Shown: positions 16,748 to 26,424, numbered from the stretch's first letter. The stretch is 64,000 nt of DNA from Bacteroides sp. (GCF_030151085.1 NZ_JASLER010000002.1:1-64000); one strand, 5' to 3'. The notes: generated by a model from the letters alone, not told the origin. Translations and numbers: made by a program.

Positions 16748-19700
16748 ATGGCTAAGAAGTTTGCTGAATATTCGCAATTCAACCTCTCGGAGGTAAACAA
16801 GGAAGTGTTGAAGAAATGGGACGAGAACCATGTTTTCGACAAGAGTATGACAGAACGTGAAGGTTGTCCTTCTTTCGTGTTTTTCGAAGGACCTCCCTCG
16901 GCTAACGGTATGCCGGGTATTCACCACGTAATGGCCCGCTCCATTAAGGACATCTTCTGCCGTTACAAAACGATGAAAGGCTTTCAGGTAAAACGTAAAG
17001 CCGGATGGGACACACACGGACTTCCCGTAGAACTTGGTGTGGAAAAAGCATTGGGTATTACGAAAGAAGATATCGGTAAAACTATCTCTGTTGCTGAATA
17101 TAATGCCGCATGTCGCAAAGATGTCATGAAGTTCACCAAAGAGTGGGAAGACTTGACACATCAAATGGGGTATTGGGTAGATATGAAAGACCCTTATATC
17201 ACCTATGATAACCGTTACATCGAAACATTGTGGTGGCTTCTGAAGCAACTTTATAAAAAAGGGCTTTTATATAAAGGATATACCATCCAACCTTATTCTC
17301 CCGCAGCCGGAACAGGACTTAGCTCGCACGAGCTGAACCAGCCCGGATGCTACCGTGACGTAAAAGATACAACGGTAGTAGGACAATTCAAGATGAAGAA
17401 CCCGAAGCCCGAAATGGCAGAGTGGGGAACTCCTTACTTCTTGGCTTGGACAACTACTCCGTGGACCTTGCCTTCGAATACTGCACTTTGCGTGGGTCCG
17501 AAGATTGACTACGTTGCCGTACAGACTTACAACGGATATACCGGCGAAAAGATGACGGTAGTTCTAGCAAAAGCATTACTCTACACACACTTTAATCAAA
17601 AAGCAGAAGGCATTGCATTAGAGGATTATAAGGTCGGAGATAAGCTTATTCCTTTCAAGGTAGTAGGCGAGTACAAAGGTCCGGACTTGGTAGGTATGGA
17701 ATATGAACAACTCATCCCGTGGGTGAAACCCGTAACCGTAGATATCGAAGGTAATTGGAGTGTAAGCAACAACGGTTTCCGTGTTATTCCCGGTGACTAC
17801 GTAACGACTGAAGACGGTACGGGTATCGTACACATTGCTCCCACATTTGGTGCGGATGATGCCAACGTTGCTCGTGCAGCCGGTATACCTTCTCTCTTCA
17901 TGATTAACAAGAGAGGTGAAACCCGTCCAATGGTCGACCTTACCGGTAAATTCTATTTGTTGGACGAACTAGACGAAAACTTCGTAAAAGAATGCGTCAA
18001 CGTAGACCTCTATAAAGACTATCAAGGCAAGTGGGTGAAAAACGCCTACGATCCACAATTCACCGTTGACGGCAAGTTCGACGAGAAAGCTGCGCAAGCT
18101 GCCGAATCACTGGACATCTACATCTGTATGATGATGAAAGCCGCCAACCAGGCATTCAAGATAGAAAAACATGTGCACAACTATCCTCACTGTTGGCGTA
18201 CAGACAAACCTGTATTATACTATCCGCTGGATAGCTGGTTTATCCGCAGTACCGCTTGCAAGGAGCGCATGATGGAATTGAATAAGACCATCAATTGGAA
18301 ACCCGAAAGCACCGGTACCGGTCGCTTTGGCAAATGGTTGGAAAACCTGAATGACTGGAACCTGAGCCGTTCACGTTATTGGGGTACTCCATTGCCTATC
18401 TGGCGTACGGAAGATGGTAGCGAAGAAATCTGCATTGAATCAGTAGAAGAACTCTACAATGAAATAGAAAAGTCCGTAGCTGCGGGTCTGATGGCTTCTA
18501 ATCCTTACAAAGACAAAGGTTTTGAACCAGGTGCCTACAATCAGCAGAACTACGACAAAATAGACCTGCACCGCCCATACGTAGACGACATCATCCTCGT
18601 TTCCAAAGATGGCAAACCGATGAAGCGTGAATCAGACTTGATCGATGTATGGTTTGACTCAGGTGCTATGCCTTACGCACAAGTACACTATCCGTTTGAG
18701 AACAAAGAATTGCTGGATAACCATGAAGTTTATCCTGCCGATTTCATCGCCGAAGGTGTAGACCAAACTCGTGGTTGGTTCTTTACCCTGCATGCCATTG
18801 CTACCATGGTATTTGATAGCGTTTCTTACAAGGCCGTAATCTCCAATGGTTTAGTACTCGATAAGAACGGCAACAAGATGTCCAAACGACTGGGTAATGC
18901 TGTTGATCCATTCTCAACCATTGAAAAGTATGGTTCCGACCCCTTGCGTTGGTACATGATTACTAATTCTTCACCGTGGGATAATTTGAAGTTCGACGTA
19001 GAAGGAGTGGAAGAAGTACGTCGTAAATTCTTCGGTACCTTATATAATACCTATTCTTTCTTTGCACTCTATGCCAACGTAGACGGATTTGAGTACAAAG
19101 AAGCTGACGTACCCATGGCAGAACGTCCGGAGATTGACCGCTGGATTCTTTCCGTACTAAATACGTTGGTTAAAGAAGTGGATACTTGCTACAACGACTA
19201 CGAACCAACCAAAGCCGGACGTCTTATCTCGGATTTCGTGAACGACAACCTCTCTAACTGGTATGTTCGCCTGAACCGTAAACGTTTCTGGGGTGGTGGC
19301 ATGACGCAAGACAAGCTTTCTGCATTCCAAACATTATACACTTGCTTGGAGACCGTTGCCAAACTGATGGCACCTATTGCTCCATTCTATGCAGATAAGT
19401 TATACATGGATTTAATCTCTGCAACCGGACGTGATCAGGTAGTTTCTGTACATCTCTCTAAATATCCCGAATATAAAGAAGAGATGATAGACAAAGAACT
19501 GGAAGCCCGCATGCAGATGGCACAAGACGTTACTTCTATGGTACTGGCTTTGCGTCGTAAAGTGAACATCAAAGTTCGCCAACCGCTGCAATGTATCATG
19601 GTTCCGGTAGTAGACGAAGACCAACGCGCCCACATCGAAGCTGTGAAAGCACTTATCATGAACGAAGTGAACGTAAAAGAAATCAAGTTTGTGGATGGTG

Positions 19701-20236
19701 CCGCCGGTGTACTGGTGAAGAAAGTAAAATGTGACTTCAAGAAACTGGGACCTAAGTTCGGTAAACAGATGAAAGCAGTTGCCGCCGCTGTAGCGGAAAT
19801 GTCACAAGAAGCTATCGCCGAACTGGAAAAGAACGGATCGTATGTCTTGAACCTTGATGGGGCAGAAGCTGTTATTGAAACTGCTGACGTGGAAATCTTC
19901 AGTGAAGATATTCCGGGCTGGTTGGTTGCCAATGAAGGAAAACTGACTGTTGCTTTGGAAGTTACCGTAACCGAAGATCTTCGTCGCGAAGGTATTGCCC
20001 GTGAGTTGGTAAATCGAATCCAGAATATCCGTAAGTCAAGCGGTTTTGAGATAACAGACAAAATAAAGATTATGCTATCTAAAAATCCTCAAACAGATGA
20101 TGCGGTAAATGAATATAATGGTTATATTTGTAACCAAGTTTTAGGAACCTCACTAACGCTGGCAGACAATGTAGAAAACGCTACAGAATTGAACTTTGAC
20201 GATTTCTCGCTGTTTGTGAACGTTGTAAAAGAATAA
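16748..20236 (+). CDS. ileS: Isoleucyl-tRNA synthetase
   Basis: 1162 residues; cytoplasmic class Ia enzyme that charges tRNA-Ile and edits valine. The HIGH-type signature is GMPGIHH within GPPSANGMPGIHHVMAR, followed by GWDTHGLPVE, and the KMSKS loop is KMSKR in GNKMSKRLGNAVDP. The length and the HGLPVE context resemble the longer, eukaryote-like IleRS class rather than the roughly 930-residue E. coli type. That class often tolerates mupirocin; this is an inference here. It is followed by a DksA-like gene, lspA and a DUF4296 gene in the same direction. Confidence 0.97.
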   Translation: MAKKFAEYSQFNLSEVNKEVLKKWDENHVFDKSMTEREGCPSFVFFEGPPSANGMPGIHHVMARSIKDIFCRYKTMKGFQVKRKAGWDTHGLPVELGVEKALGITKEDIGKTISVAEYNAACRKDVMKFTKEWEDLTHQMGYWVDMKDPYITYDNRYIETLWWLLKQLYKKGLLYKGYTIQPYSPAAGTGLSSHELNQPGCYRDVKDTTVVGQFKMKNPKPEMAEWGTPYFLAWTTTPWTLPSNTALCVGPKIDYVAVQTYNGYTGEKMTVVLAKALLYTHFNQKAEGIALEDYKVGDKLIPFKVVGEYKGPDLVGMEYEQLIPWVKPVTVDIEGNWSVSNNGFRVIPGDYVTTEDGTGIVHIAPTFGADDANVARAAGIPSLFMINKRGETRPMVDLTGKFYLLDELDENFVKECVNVDLYKDYQGKWVKNAYDPQFTVDGKFDEKAAQAAESLDIYICMMMKAANQAFKIEKHVHNYPHCWRTDKPVLYYPLDSWFIRSTACKERMMELNKTINWKPESTGTGRFGKWLENLNDWNLSRSRYWGTPLPIWRTEDGSEEICIESVEELYNEIEKSVAAGLMASNPYKDKGFEPGAYNQQNYDKIDLHRPYVDDIILVSKDGKPMKRESDLIDVWFDSGAMPYAQVHYPFENKELLDNHEVYPADFIAEGVDQTRGWFFTLHAIATMVFDSVSYKAVISNGLVLDKNGNKMSKRLGNAVDPFSTIEKYGSDPLRWYMITNSSPWDNLKFDVEGVEEVRRKFFGTLYNTYSFFALYANVDGFEYKEADVPMAERPEIDRWILSVLNTLVKEVDTCYNDYEPTKAGRLISDFVNDNLSNWYVRLNRKRFWGGGMTQDKLSAFQTLYTCLETVAKLMAPIAPFYADKLYMDLISATGRDQVVSVHLSKYPEYKEEMIDKELEARMQMAQDVTSMVLALRRKVNIKVRQPLQCIMVPVVDEDQRAHIEAVKALIMNEVNVKEIKFVDGAAGVLVKKVKCDFKKLGPKFGKQMKAVAAAVAEMSQEAIAELEKNGSYVLNLDGAEAVIETADVEIFSEDIPGWLVANEGKLTVALEVTVTEDLRREGIARELVNRIQNIRKSSGFEITDKIKIMLSKNPQTDDAVNEYNGYICNQVLGTSLTLADNVENATELNFDDFSLFVNVVKE

Positions 20237-20266
20237 TAAATACTAACCGATTAACACGTAAAAGTT

Positions 20267-20647
20267 ATGGCAGAAAAAACAAGATACTCGGATGCTGAAT
20301 TGGAAGAATTCCGCGCCATTATAAATGAGAAGTTAGAGTTGGCACAACGCGATTATGAATTGCTGAAAGCTAGTTTGACAGGTGCCGACGGTAATGATAC
20401 CGACGATACATCTCCTACGTATAAAGTATTGGAGGAAGGTGCCAACACCTTATCCAAAGAAGAAACTACACGTCTGGCACAACGCCAGCTGAAGTTTATT
20501 CAAGGCTTACAAGCTGCTTTAGTACGTATTGAGAACAAAACGTATGGTATTTGTCGTGAAACCGGTAAACTGATTCCGGCAGAACGTCTGCGTGCCGTAC
20601 CTCATGCAACATTAAGCATCGAAGCTAAAAACAACGGTAAGAAGTAA
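20267..20647 (+). CDS. TraR/DksA-like regulator lacking zinc ligands
   Basis: 126 residues. An N-terminal coiled-coil hairpin (about 10-90) has an acidic tip NDTDDTSP, as in DksA-type factors that enter the RNA polymerase secondary channel. The C-terminal DksA signature KTYGICRETGKLIPAERLRAVP is clear, but only one of the four zinc-binding cysteines is left (C96): the second position is Thr and the downstream CxxC is replaced by LSIE. It sits 30 bp after ileS and 2 bp before lspA. It probably modulates transcription, without zinc. Confidence 0.88.
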   Translation: MAEKTRYSDAELEEFRAIINEKLELAQRDYELLKASLTGADGNDTDDTSPTYKVLEEGANTLSKEETTRLAQRQLKFIQGLQAALVRIENKTYGICRETGKLIPAERLRAVPHATLSIEAKNNGKK

Positions 20648-20649
20648 GA

Positions 20650-21279
20650 ATGGGAAAATTTTTCACGAAAGGTCGTATCGCCCTACTTATTATTTTCTCG
20701 GTACTGATTATCGACCAGGTAATAAAGATTTGGATCAAGACACACATGTATTGGCACGAAAGCATACGTGTTACAGATTGGTTTTATATCTACTTCACTG
20801 AGAATAATGGTATGGCTTTCGGTATGGAGATATTCGGGAAATTGTTCCTTACCAGCTTCCGTATTGTTGCGGTAGCCGTGATAGGATGGTTCTTATATAA
20901 ATTCGTGAAACAGGGAATGAAGACCGGATTTATTATTTGTATTTCTCTCATCCTGACCGGAGCATTAGGAAATATCATTGACAGCGTATTTTACGGTGTA
21001 CTGTTTAATGAAAGTACCCATGCGCAAATAGCTTCTTTTATGCCCGAAGGGGGAGGATACGCCCCACTATTTTATGGAAAAGTAGTGGATATGTTCTATT
21101 TCCCTATAATCGAAACCAATTGGCCCCAATGGATGCCTATTATCGGTGGAGAACATTTTATATTCTTCAGCCCGATATTCAACTTTGCCGATGCGGCAAT
21201 AAGTTGTGGAATCATTGCTTTATTGCTGTTTTACAGTAAATATTTGAATGAATCCTATCATGCGATAAAAAAATCATGA
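20650..21279 (+). CDS. lspA: Lipoprotein signal peptidase (signal peptidase II)
   Basis: 209 residues; inner-membrane aspartyl protease that removes signal peptides from diacylglyceryl-prolipoproteins. Four hydrophobic helices are visible. The catalytic aspartates are D147 (VVDMFYF) and D181 (FNFADAAIS), with the conserved GNIIDS (D111). It is longer than the E. coli protein (164) because of a loop at about 115-145, a common feature of Bacteroidetes LspA. It overlaps the next gene by 4 bp (ATGA), indicating coupled translation. Confidence 0.95.
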   Translation: MGKFFTKGRIALLIIFSVLIIDQVIKIWIKTHMYWHESIRVTDWFYIYFTENNGMAFGMEIFGKLFLTSFRIVAVAVIGWFLYKFVKQGMKTGFIICISLILTGALGNIIDSVFYGVLFNESTHAQIASFMPEGGGYAPLFYGKVVDMFYFPIIETNWPQWMPIIGGEHFIFFSPIFNFADAAISCGIIALLLFYSKYLNESYHAIKKS

Positions 21280-22199
21280 AAGGAAGAAACCGGATTCAAT
21301 GGTATAGCGTAGCCCTTTTGGCATTCTGTTTAACATCTTGTCAGGTTAAAAGACCTAAGGATGTTTTGCCGGATGCCAAAATGGAAAACGTACTTTATGA
21401 CTACCACATAGCGAAAGCCATGGGAGAAGAAGTACCCTATAACGAAAGTTACAAACGTCAGTTGTATATTGAATCGGTATTCAAAAAACAGGGTATCACC
21501 CAAGCAGTCTTTGACTCTTCAATGGTTTGGTATGCCCGCAATCCCGAAACTCTCACTAAAATTTATGAAAAGGTAAACCTGCGGTTGAAAGCTGAAAGAG
21601 ACGGTATCAACCACTTAATTGCCATGCGTGATAATAAGCCGAAAGAGTCTTTGCCCGGTGATAGTATCGACGTATGGGCATGGCAGCATATATATCAGTT
21701 GACTGGTATGCCTTTGGACAACAAAATCACATTTACCCTGCCGTCTGATTCTAATTTCCACGACCGGGATACATTGCGTTGGAGTGTACGTTTCCGTTTC
21801 CACAACGGTGCGCCGGATAGCGCATATGCACCTATGATGGCAATGCAGATACTTTATGAGAATGATAGTATTATCAGTGGCATTCAGAAGGTAAAGAAAA
21901 CCGGAATTGAGACTATCAGTTTATCTGGTGATTCTATAGGAAAGATAAAAGAAGTACGTGGATTTATTTATTATCCGTTACAAAAAGCAGCTAAATCACT
22001 ATTGGCAGACCGCATTTCATTAATGCGTTATCATGCTACCGATACACTGTTCAATGCAAAGAAGGATAGTATTGCGGAACCACAAAAGAAAGATACGGTA
22101 ACAACAACCACGGTAGAGGTGAAGAAACCGGATGAAGAGAATACTACTCCCCGTCGCGAAGTGCGTCCTCGTCCAAGACTGCGCCAATCTGGAAATTAA
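21276..22199 (+). CDS. DUF4296 lipoprotein
   Basis: 307 residues. The signal peptide ends in LTSC, a lipobox, so the mature protein is lipid-anchored and presumably processed by the neighbouring LspA. The N-terminal DUF4296 domain is recognisable (DVLPDAKMENVLYDYHIAKA). The C-terminal tail is low-complexity, rich in K, T, E and R. Function is unknown. It is commonly encoded after lspA in Bacteroidetes. Confidence 0.87.
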   Translation: MKGRNRIQWYSVALLAFCLTSCQVKRPKDVLPDAKMENVLYDYHIAKAMGEEVPYNESYKRQLYIESVFKKQGITQAVFDSSMVWYARNPETLTKIYEKVNLRLKAERDGINHLIAMRDNKPKESLPGDSIDVWAWQHIYQLTGMPLDNKITFTLPSDSNFHDRDTLRWSVRFRFHNGAPDSAYAPMMAMQILYENDSIISGIQKVKKTGIETISLSGDSIGKIKEVRGFIYYPLQKAAKSLLADRISLMRYHATDTLFNAKKDSIAEPQKKDTVTTTTVEVKKPDEENTTPRREVRPRPRLRQSGN

Positions 22200-22201
22200 C
22201 A

Positions 22202-22546
22202 ATGAAAAGATACGCTTCGCATTTCTTATTTTTACCCGAATACGGATATTTGAAACAATACGTGGTCGAGACCGAAGCAGGATGTGTAGTGCATGCCTTC
22301 CCTCTAACCGAAGAAATTGAAAATGTGGAATGGTTACCGGGAGCAATTATACTTTTAACGCCAAAGGAACTGCAAGATTGTGATAACGACTTAACAAAAA
22401 TCCTTTTGAGATTCCCTCACAATGTATTAAAGGACTTTCCAACCCTTATTTATCAGGATTATGGAATGTTCCCGGTCTACTTCTCTAATTTTGATGTTAC
22501 GACAATGCTGCCTGTCTCCGGAACTCGGCACAAACTACTGCCGTAG
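22202..22546 (+). CDS. Hypothetical small protein
   Basis: 114 residues, no family recognised. Soluble, with no signal peptide; starts MKRYASHFLFLPEYGYL. It begins 2 bp after the DUF4296 stop and so probably belongs to the lspA transcript. Its last 50 bp overlap the 3' end of the convergent TrmH-type gene. Confidence 0.65.
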   Translation: MKRYASHFLFLPEYGYLKQYVVETEAGCVVHAFPLTEEIENVEWLPGAIILLTPKELQDCDNDLTKILLRFPHNVLKDFPTLIYQDYGMFPVYFSNFDVTTMLPVSGTRHKLLP

Positions 22547-23258
22547 CAATAGCCACATTCAATGATTCGGATGTCTCGCGATCTGCCGGATAATTGGGTA
22601 TATAGAGTTTGCGGTTGATGAGCTGTTCAACTTCTTTTCCGATGCCATTGCCTTCATTTCCCATCACAATTAGTCCGTGCGGAGATAAAGTCTCCGAATA
22701 CATATTTTTTCCATTCAGGAAAGTACCATAGACCGGTATATCTTTTAGAGAACTGATAAGTTCGGGTAGGGGAGTATAGTGAAGTTTTACACGTACAATA
22801 CCTCCCATAGTAGCTTGTACGGTCTTGGGGTTGTAAACATCTACCGTATTAGGTGAGCAAAAGATATGCTCTATCCCGAACCAATCTGCCAAACGGATGA
22901 TAGTTCCTAAATTGCCGGGATCTTGTACGTCATCTAAAGCAAGGCATAGAGAACGGCTGATAACAGAAACATCCAATGTCTCATCCGGTTGTTGAAACAC
23001 CGCTAAAACTTGCTGAGGGGTTTTCAAAAGGCTGGCACGGGATAGTTCTTCTTCCAAGACTTCGGTTATATCATTTACAGGCAAATGCTTGTTTTGAGAA
23101 AGCCATTCGGCAGTAGCTATGAGAAATTGACATGGGAAATGTCCCAATAAATCACCTACAAGCTTAGGACCTTCTGCCAGAAATACTTTATCAGCTTTCC
23201 GGTTCTTCTTCAATTCCAACGAATGGATATATTTTATTCGGTTTTTACTTAATGCCAT
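22497..23258 (-). CDS. TrmH/SpoU-family RNA 2'-O-methyltransferase
   Basis: 253 residues. An N-terminal substrate-binding domain (about 1-90) begins with ALSKNRIKYIHSLELKKNRK, followed by the SPOUT catalytic domain with the three knot motifs: DDVQDPGNLGTIIR, GLIVMGNEGNGIG, and SLNVAIATAVVC. It transfers a methyl group from S-adenosylmethionine to a ribose 2'-hydroxyl in rRNA or tRNA; the target is not determinable. It has its own promoter and converges on the lspA operon with a 50-bp 3' overlap. Confidence 0.93.
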   Translation of the reverse strand: MALSKNRIKYIHSLELKKNRKADKVFLAEGPKLVGDLLGHFPCQFLIATAEWLSQNKHLPVNDITEVLEEELSRASLLKTPQQVLAVFQQPDETLDVSVISRSLCLALDDVQDPGNLGTIIRLADWFGIEHIFCSPNTVDVYNPKTVQATMGGIVRVKLHYTPLPELISSLKDIPVYGTFLNGKNMYSETLSPHGLIVMGNEGNGIGKEVEQLINRKLYIPNYPADRETSESLNVAIATAVVCAEFRRQAALS

Positions 23259-23281
23259 ATTTGATAAATGTTATCATTTGA

Positions 23282-23313
23282 CAAAAATACAGGTTTATTT
23301 CAATATAATCAAA
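23282..23313 (-). promoter_or_regulatory. Promoter of the TrmH-type gene
   Basis: On the minus strand TTTG (23310-23313) and TATTTTTG (23282-23289) are spaced 20 nt apart, a good match to the Bacteroidetes TTTG-N19/21-TAnnTTTG promoter. Confidence 0.65.
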
Positions 23314-23364
23314 AACTCAGCACTCTTCCGACGTTTTTTATTTCGGAAACAAAAAAAATACGAG

Positions 23365-23372
23365 TATATTTG
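23365..23372 (+). promoter_or_regulatory. -7 box for tamL
   Basis: TATATTTG, about 30 nt before the tamL start; divergent from the TrmH-type promoter. Confidence 0.55.
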
Positions 23373-23402
23373 TAGCTGTTTATGCGCAATTAATAATTCG
23401 GT

Positions 23403-25715
23403 ATGAAGAAAGGCTTCCGCTACGCGATATATGCTACTGTCGTACTTTTATTGACTTCTTGTTCTTCCACCAAATATGTGCCGGATGGTACTTATTTGCT
23501 GGATGAGGTGCGCATACAAACGGACAATAAGGAAGTAAAACCGTCGAACTTATCGCTTTACCTTCGTCAAAATCCAAATTCCAAATGGTTTAGTCTGATA
23601 AAGACTCAGTTGTATGTCTATAACTGGTCAGGACGTGACTCCACACGCTGGGTCAATCGCACTTTGCGCAAATTGGGAGATGCTCCTGTCATCTATAACG
23701 CCAAAGAAACCGAGCGTACCAGTGAAGAAATAACCAAAGCCGTACAAAACATGGGGTATATGGGAGCTGTGGTAGAACCTATACGTCAAGTCAAAAAGAA
23801 AAAAATGAAACTTACTTATAAGGTTACGACCGGTAAGCCTTATAAAGTACGTACGTTAAAATACGACATTCATGACCCGAAAATCAAAGAGTATATGCTG
23901 AAAGATTCGACAACCACTCTTTTATCCGAAGGCATGTACTTTGATGTCAATGTTCTGAATGCGGAACGTCAACGTATTACAAGTAATCTTTTGCAGAACG
24001 GTTATTATAAATTCAATAAGGATTATATTTCTTATTCGGCAGATACTGTTCGTAATACCTATTTGGTGGATCTGACCATGCACTTGAATCCATACAAGCA
24101 ACGTAGTGAAGACGAACCTCAAAATCATCGTCAATATACTATTAATAAGGTGAATTTCATCACAGATTATAATATGCTGGAGTCATCTGCATTAAATAGT
24201 ATTGAAGTAAATGACTCGTTACATTACAAAGGCTATCCTATTTATTATAAGGACAAATTGTACTTACGCCCTAAAGTCTTAACTAATAATCTTAGAATTA
24301 TTCCCGGTACTTTGTATAACGAGCAAGATGTACAACGTACATATTCCAGCTTCGGACGCTTGCAAGCGTTGAAATATACCAATATTCGTTTCTTCGAAAC
24401 CATGCAAGGTGATAGTGCAAAATTGAATGCATACGTACTATTGACCAAGAGTAAGCACCAGTCCGTTTCATTTGAAATAGAAGGAACAAACTCTGCCGGT
24501 GATTTGGGAGCTGCTGCTGCTGTGGCATTTCAGCATCGTAATTTGTTCAAAGGTTCCGAAGCTTTTATGTTCAAAATACGTGGTGCATACGAAGCTGTAT
24601 CAGGTTTACAGAGCGGAATACAAAACCAGAATTATACGGAATTTGGTGCTGAAGCAACAGTAAACTTCCCCCGATTCATGTTCCCATTCATATCTAGCGA
24701 TTTCAAGCGGAGAATAAGAGCTACTACAGAATTTGGACTTCAGTATAATTTCCAAATGCGCCCCGAGTTTACCCGCATCGTAGCATCAGCAGGATGGAGC
24801 TATAAATGGGGAGTGCAACGCCAACGTTCACAGCATCGTATTGATCTTTTAGACATCAATTATCTGTATATGCCTTGGATAGACTCCAAATTTAAAGAAG
24901 AGTACTTAGAAAAAAATGAAAATTATATTTTAAAATATAACTATGCCAACCGTCTGATTGTACGTACCGGATATAGTTACACCTATAATAGTGCAGGGCA
25001 GGCATTAATGAACAATGCTCTTGTTGGTAATTCCTATTCTATTCGCCTTAATTTTGAGTCTGCCGGTAACTTCTTATACTCATTAGCTAAGATGGCTCGT
25101 CTTAAAAAGAATGATGATGGGGAATATACATTATTAAACATCCCGTTTGCCCAATATATTAAGGGAGATTTTGATTTTGCCAAGAATATTATTATAGATA
25201 ATAGAAATTCCTTAGCTTTTCATTTAGGCGCAGGTATCGCTATTCCGTATGGCAATGCAACTATGCTTCCTTTTGAGAAACGTTACTTCTCAGGTGGTGC
25301 CAACAGTGTACGTGGTTGGTCTGTACGTGATTTGGGACCAGGTTCTTTTGTAGGTGATGGCAATTTTATGAATCAGTCGGGAGATATCAAGTTGGATGCA
25401 AGTATTGAATATCGTACCCGCTTATTTTGGAAGTTCCGGGGAGCAGTCTTTGTAGATGCCGGTAACATCTGGACTTTACGCGACTATAAAGATCAACCGG
25501 GTGGAAAATTTGAATTCAATAAATTCTATAAGCAAATAGCCGTAGCTTACGGTTTAGGATTACGCATGGACTTAGATTTCTTTGTATTACGCTTTGATGG
25601 AGGTATGAAAGCTATAAATCCTGCATATCAAAGTAAAAAAGAGCATTATCCTATTTTTAATCCTGACTTTGGTCGTGATTTTGCATTCCACTTTGCAGTA
25701 GGATACCCGTTCTAA
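23403..25715 (+). CDS. tamL: TamL: BamA/TamA-family outer-membrane lipoprotein
   Basis: 770 residues. The signal peptide ends in a lipobox (LLLTSCSSTKYVPDG), the hallmark of TamL, the Bacteroidetes lipoprotein counterpart of TamA that works with TamB in outer-membrane biogenesis. POTRA-like repeats occupy about 30-330, followed by a 16-strand BamA-type barrel with the conserved motif SGGANSVRGWSVRDLGPG (lid-loop VRGW). The C-terminus ends FHFAVGYPF, a beta-signal with terminal Phe. It is a single-gene unit, ended by a large inverted repeat. Confidence 0.9.
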   Translation: MKKGFRYAIYATVVLLLTSCSSTKYVPDGTYLLDEVRIQTDNKEVKPSNLSLYLRQNPNSKWFSLIKTQLYVYNWSGRDSTRWVNRTLRKLGDAPVIYNAKETERTSEEITKAVQNMGYMGAVVEPIRQVKKKKMKLTYKVTTGKPYKVRTLKYDIHDPKIKEYMLKDSTTTLLSEGMYFDVNVLNAERQRITSNLLQNGYYKFNKDYISYSADTVRNTYLVDLTMHLNPYKQRSEDEPQNHRQYTINKVNFITDYNMLESSALNSIEVNDSLHYKGYPIYYKDKLYLRPKVLTNNLRIIPGTLYNEQDVQRTYSSFGRLQALKYTNIRFFETMQGDSAKLNAYVLLTKSKHQSVSFEIEGTNSAGDLGAAAAVAFQHRNLFKGSEAFMFKIRGAYEAVSGLQSGIQNQNYTEFGAEATVNFPRFMFPFISSDFKRRIRATTEFGLQYNFQMRPEFTRIVASAGWSYKWGVQRQRSQHRIDLLDINYLYMPWIDSKFKEEYLEKNENYILKYNYANRLIVRTGYSYTYNSAGQALMNNALVGNSYSIRLNFESAGNFLYSLAKMARLKKNDDGEYTLLNIPFAQYIKGDFDFAKNIIIDNRNSLAFHLGAGIAIPYGNATMLPFEKRYFSGGANSVRGWSVRDLGPGSFVGDGNFMNQSGDIKLDASIEYRTRLFWKFRGAVFVDAGNIWTLRDYKDQPGGKFEFNKFYKQIAVAYGLGLRMDLDFFVLRFDGGMKAINPAYQSKKEHYPIFNPDFGRDFAFHFAVGYPF

Positions 25716-25805
25716 TAGTTGAAAGTTGAAAGAGGAGAGTTGAAAGTTTCCATGCGGATTAATGCGCAGCATAACTTTCAACTCTCCTCTTTCAACTTTC
25801 AACTA
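25716..25805. terminator. 33-bp perfect inverted repeat between convergent genes
   Basis: The arms 25716-25748 and 25773-25805 are perfect reverse complements (33 bp), with a 24-nt loop. Each arm carries TTGAAAG three times. It starts at the tamL stop and ends 1 bp before the DUF3332 stop, so it probably serves as a two-way terminator. It is unusually long for that job. Confidence 0.85.
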
Positions 25806-25806
25806 T

Positions 25807-26361
25807 TTATCTGCTGGCGTAGTAAGTATTAATACCTACCGCATGACGTGCATTTGCCACACCTTGAGCATCGAGTGAAACAGTCATTTCTTCACCGTTT
25901 TGCAAATTCAATTGTGCAGTACCATTATTATTCAGTTGTAACAACTCAGTACTAACACCACCGGCTACTACATTCCATGTATTCAGTTCTTTATTATAAA
26001 TCAATTCCATAGAAGTTGTTTCACCCTCTTTGGTAATAGAATAACCATTTTCGAGTGTTTCCACCAGGTAGTTACCATTTTCACCCTTTACCTTTTTAAC
26101 ATCACCAATACTAGCCAAAGGATTACTGCCACTCCAAAATTCAATGGAGTTGATAACCAGAGCGTCTGCTAAGTAACATACAGCATATACAGGAATGATA
26201 TTACATGCAAGGTATACTAGCTCGTTTACAAACTTCGTACCGATACTTTGATTCCAACTTACAAGTTTGCTGTGCAATCCGAAAGAACCAATGCAAGAAC
26301 TGAAAAGAAATGAGCCACAAATCATCACGGTTGCGGCCATTTTCAAATTGATTTTCTTCAT
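25807..26361 (-). CDS. DUF3332 lipoprotein
   Basis: 184 residues from MKKINLKMAATVMICG; an in-frame Met 11 codons upstream lies within the palindromic leader and is less likely. The signal peptide ends in LFSSC, a lipobox. The remaining sequence (SWNQSIGTKFVNELVYLAC) is characteristic of DUF3332. One hydrophobic helix lies at about 45-65, followed by a beta-rich C-terminal region. Function is unknown. It has its own promoter. Confidence 0.85.
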   Translation of the reverse strand: MKKINLKMAATVMICGSFLFSSCIGSFGLHSKLVSWNQSIGTKFVNELVYLACNIIPVYAVCYLADALVINSIEFWSGSNPLASIGDVKKVKGENGNYLVETLENGYSITKEGETTSMELIYNKELNTWNVVAGGVSTELLQLNNNGTAQLNLQNGEEMTVSLDAQGVANARHAVGINTYYASR

Positions 26362-26393
26362 AATTACTTTTATAATTTTACAGTGTTTTGTCA

Positions 26394-26413
26394 ATTTAGC
26401 TCATGAGCTAAAT
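26394..26413. promoter_or_regulatory. 20-bp perfect palindrome in the DUF3332 leader
   Basis: ATTTAGCTCATGAGCTAAAT is a perfect 20-bp palindrome, a few bases downstream of the predicted transcription start. It could be an operator or an mRNA stem. Confidence 0.6.
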
Positions 26414-26424
26414 CAAAGATTCTG

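Noticed and set aside
23922..24528. Minus-strand frames inside tamL
   Set aside because: They are short frames opposite a well-supported gene with no recognisable domain.
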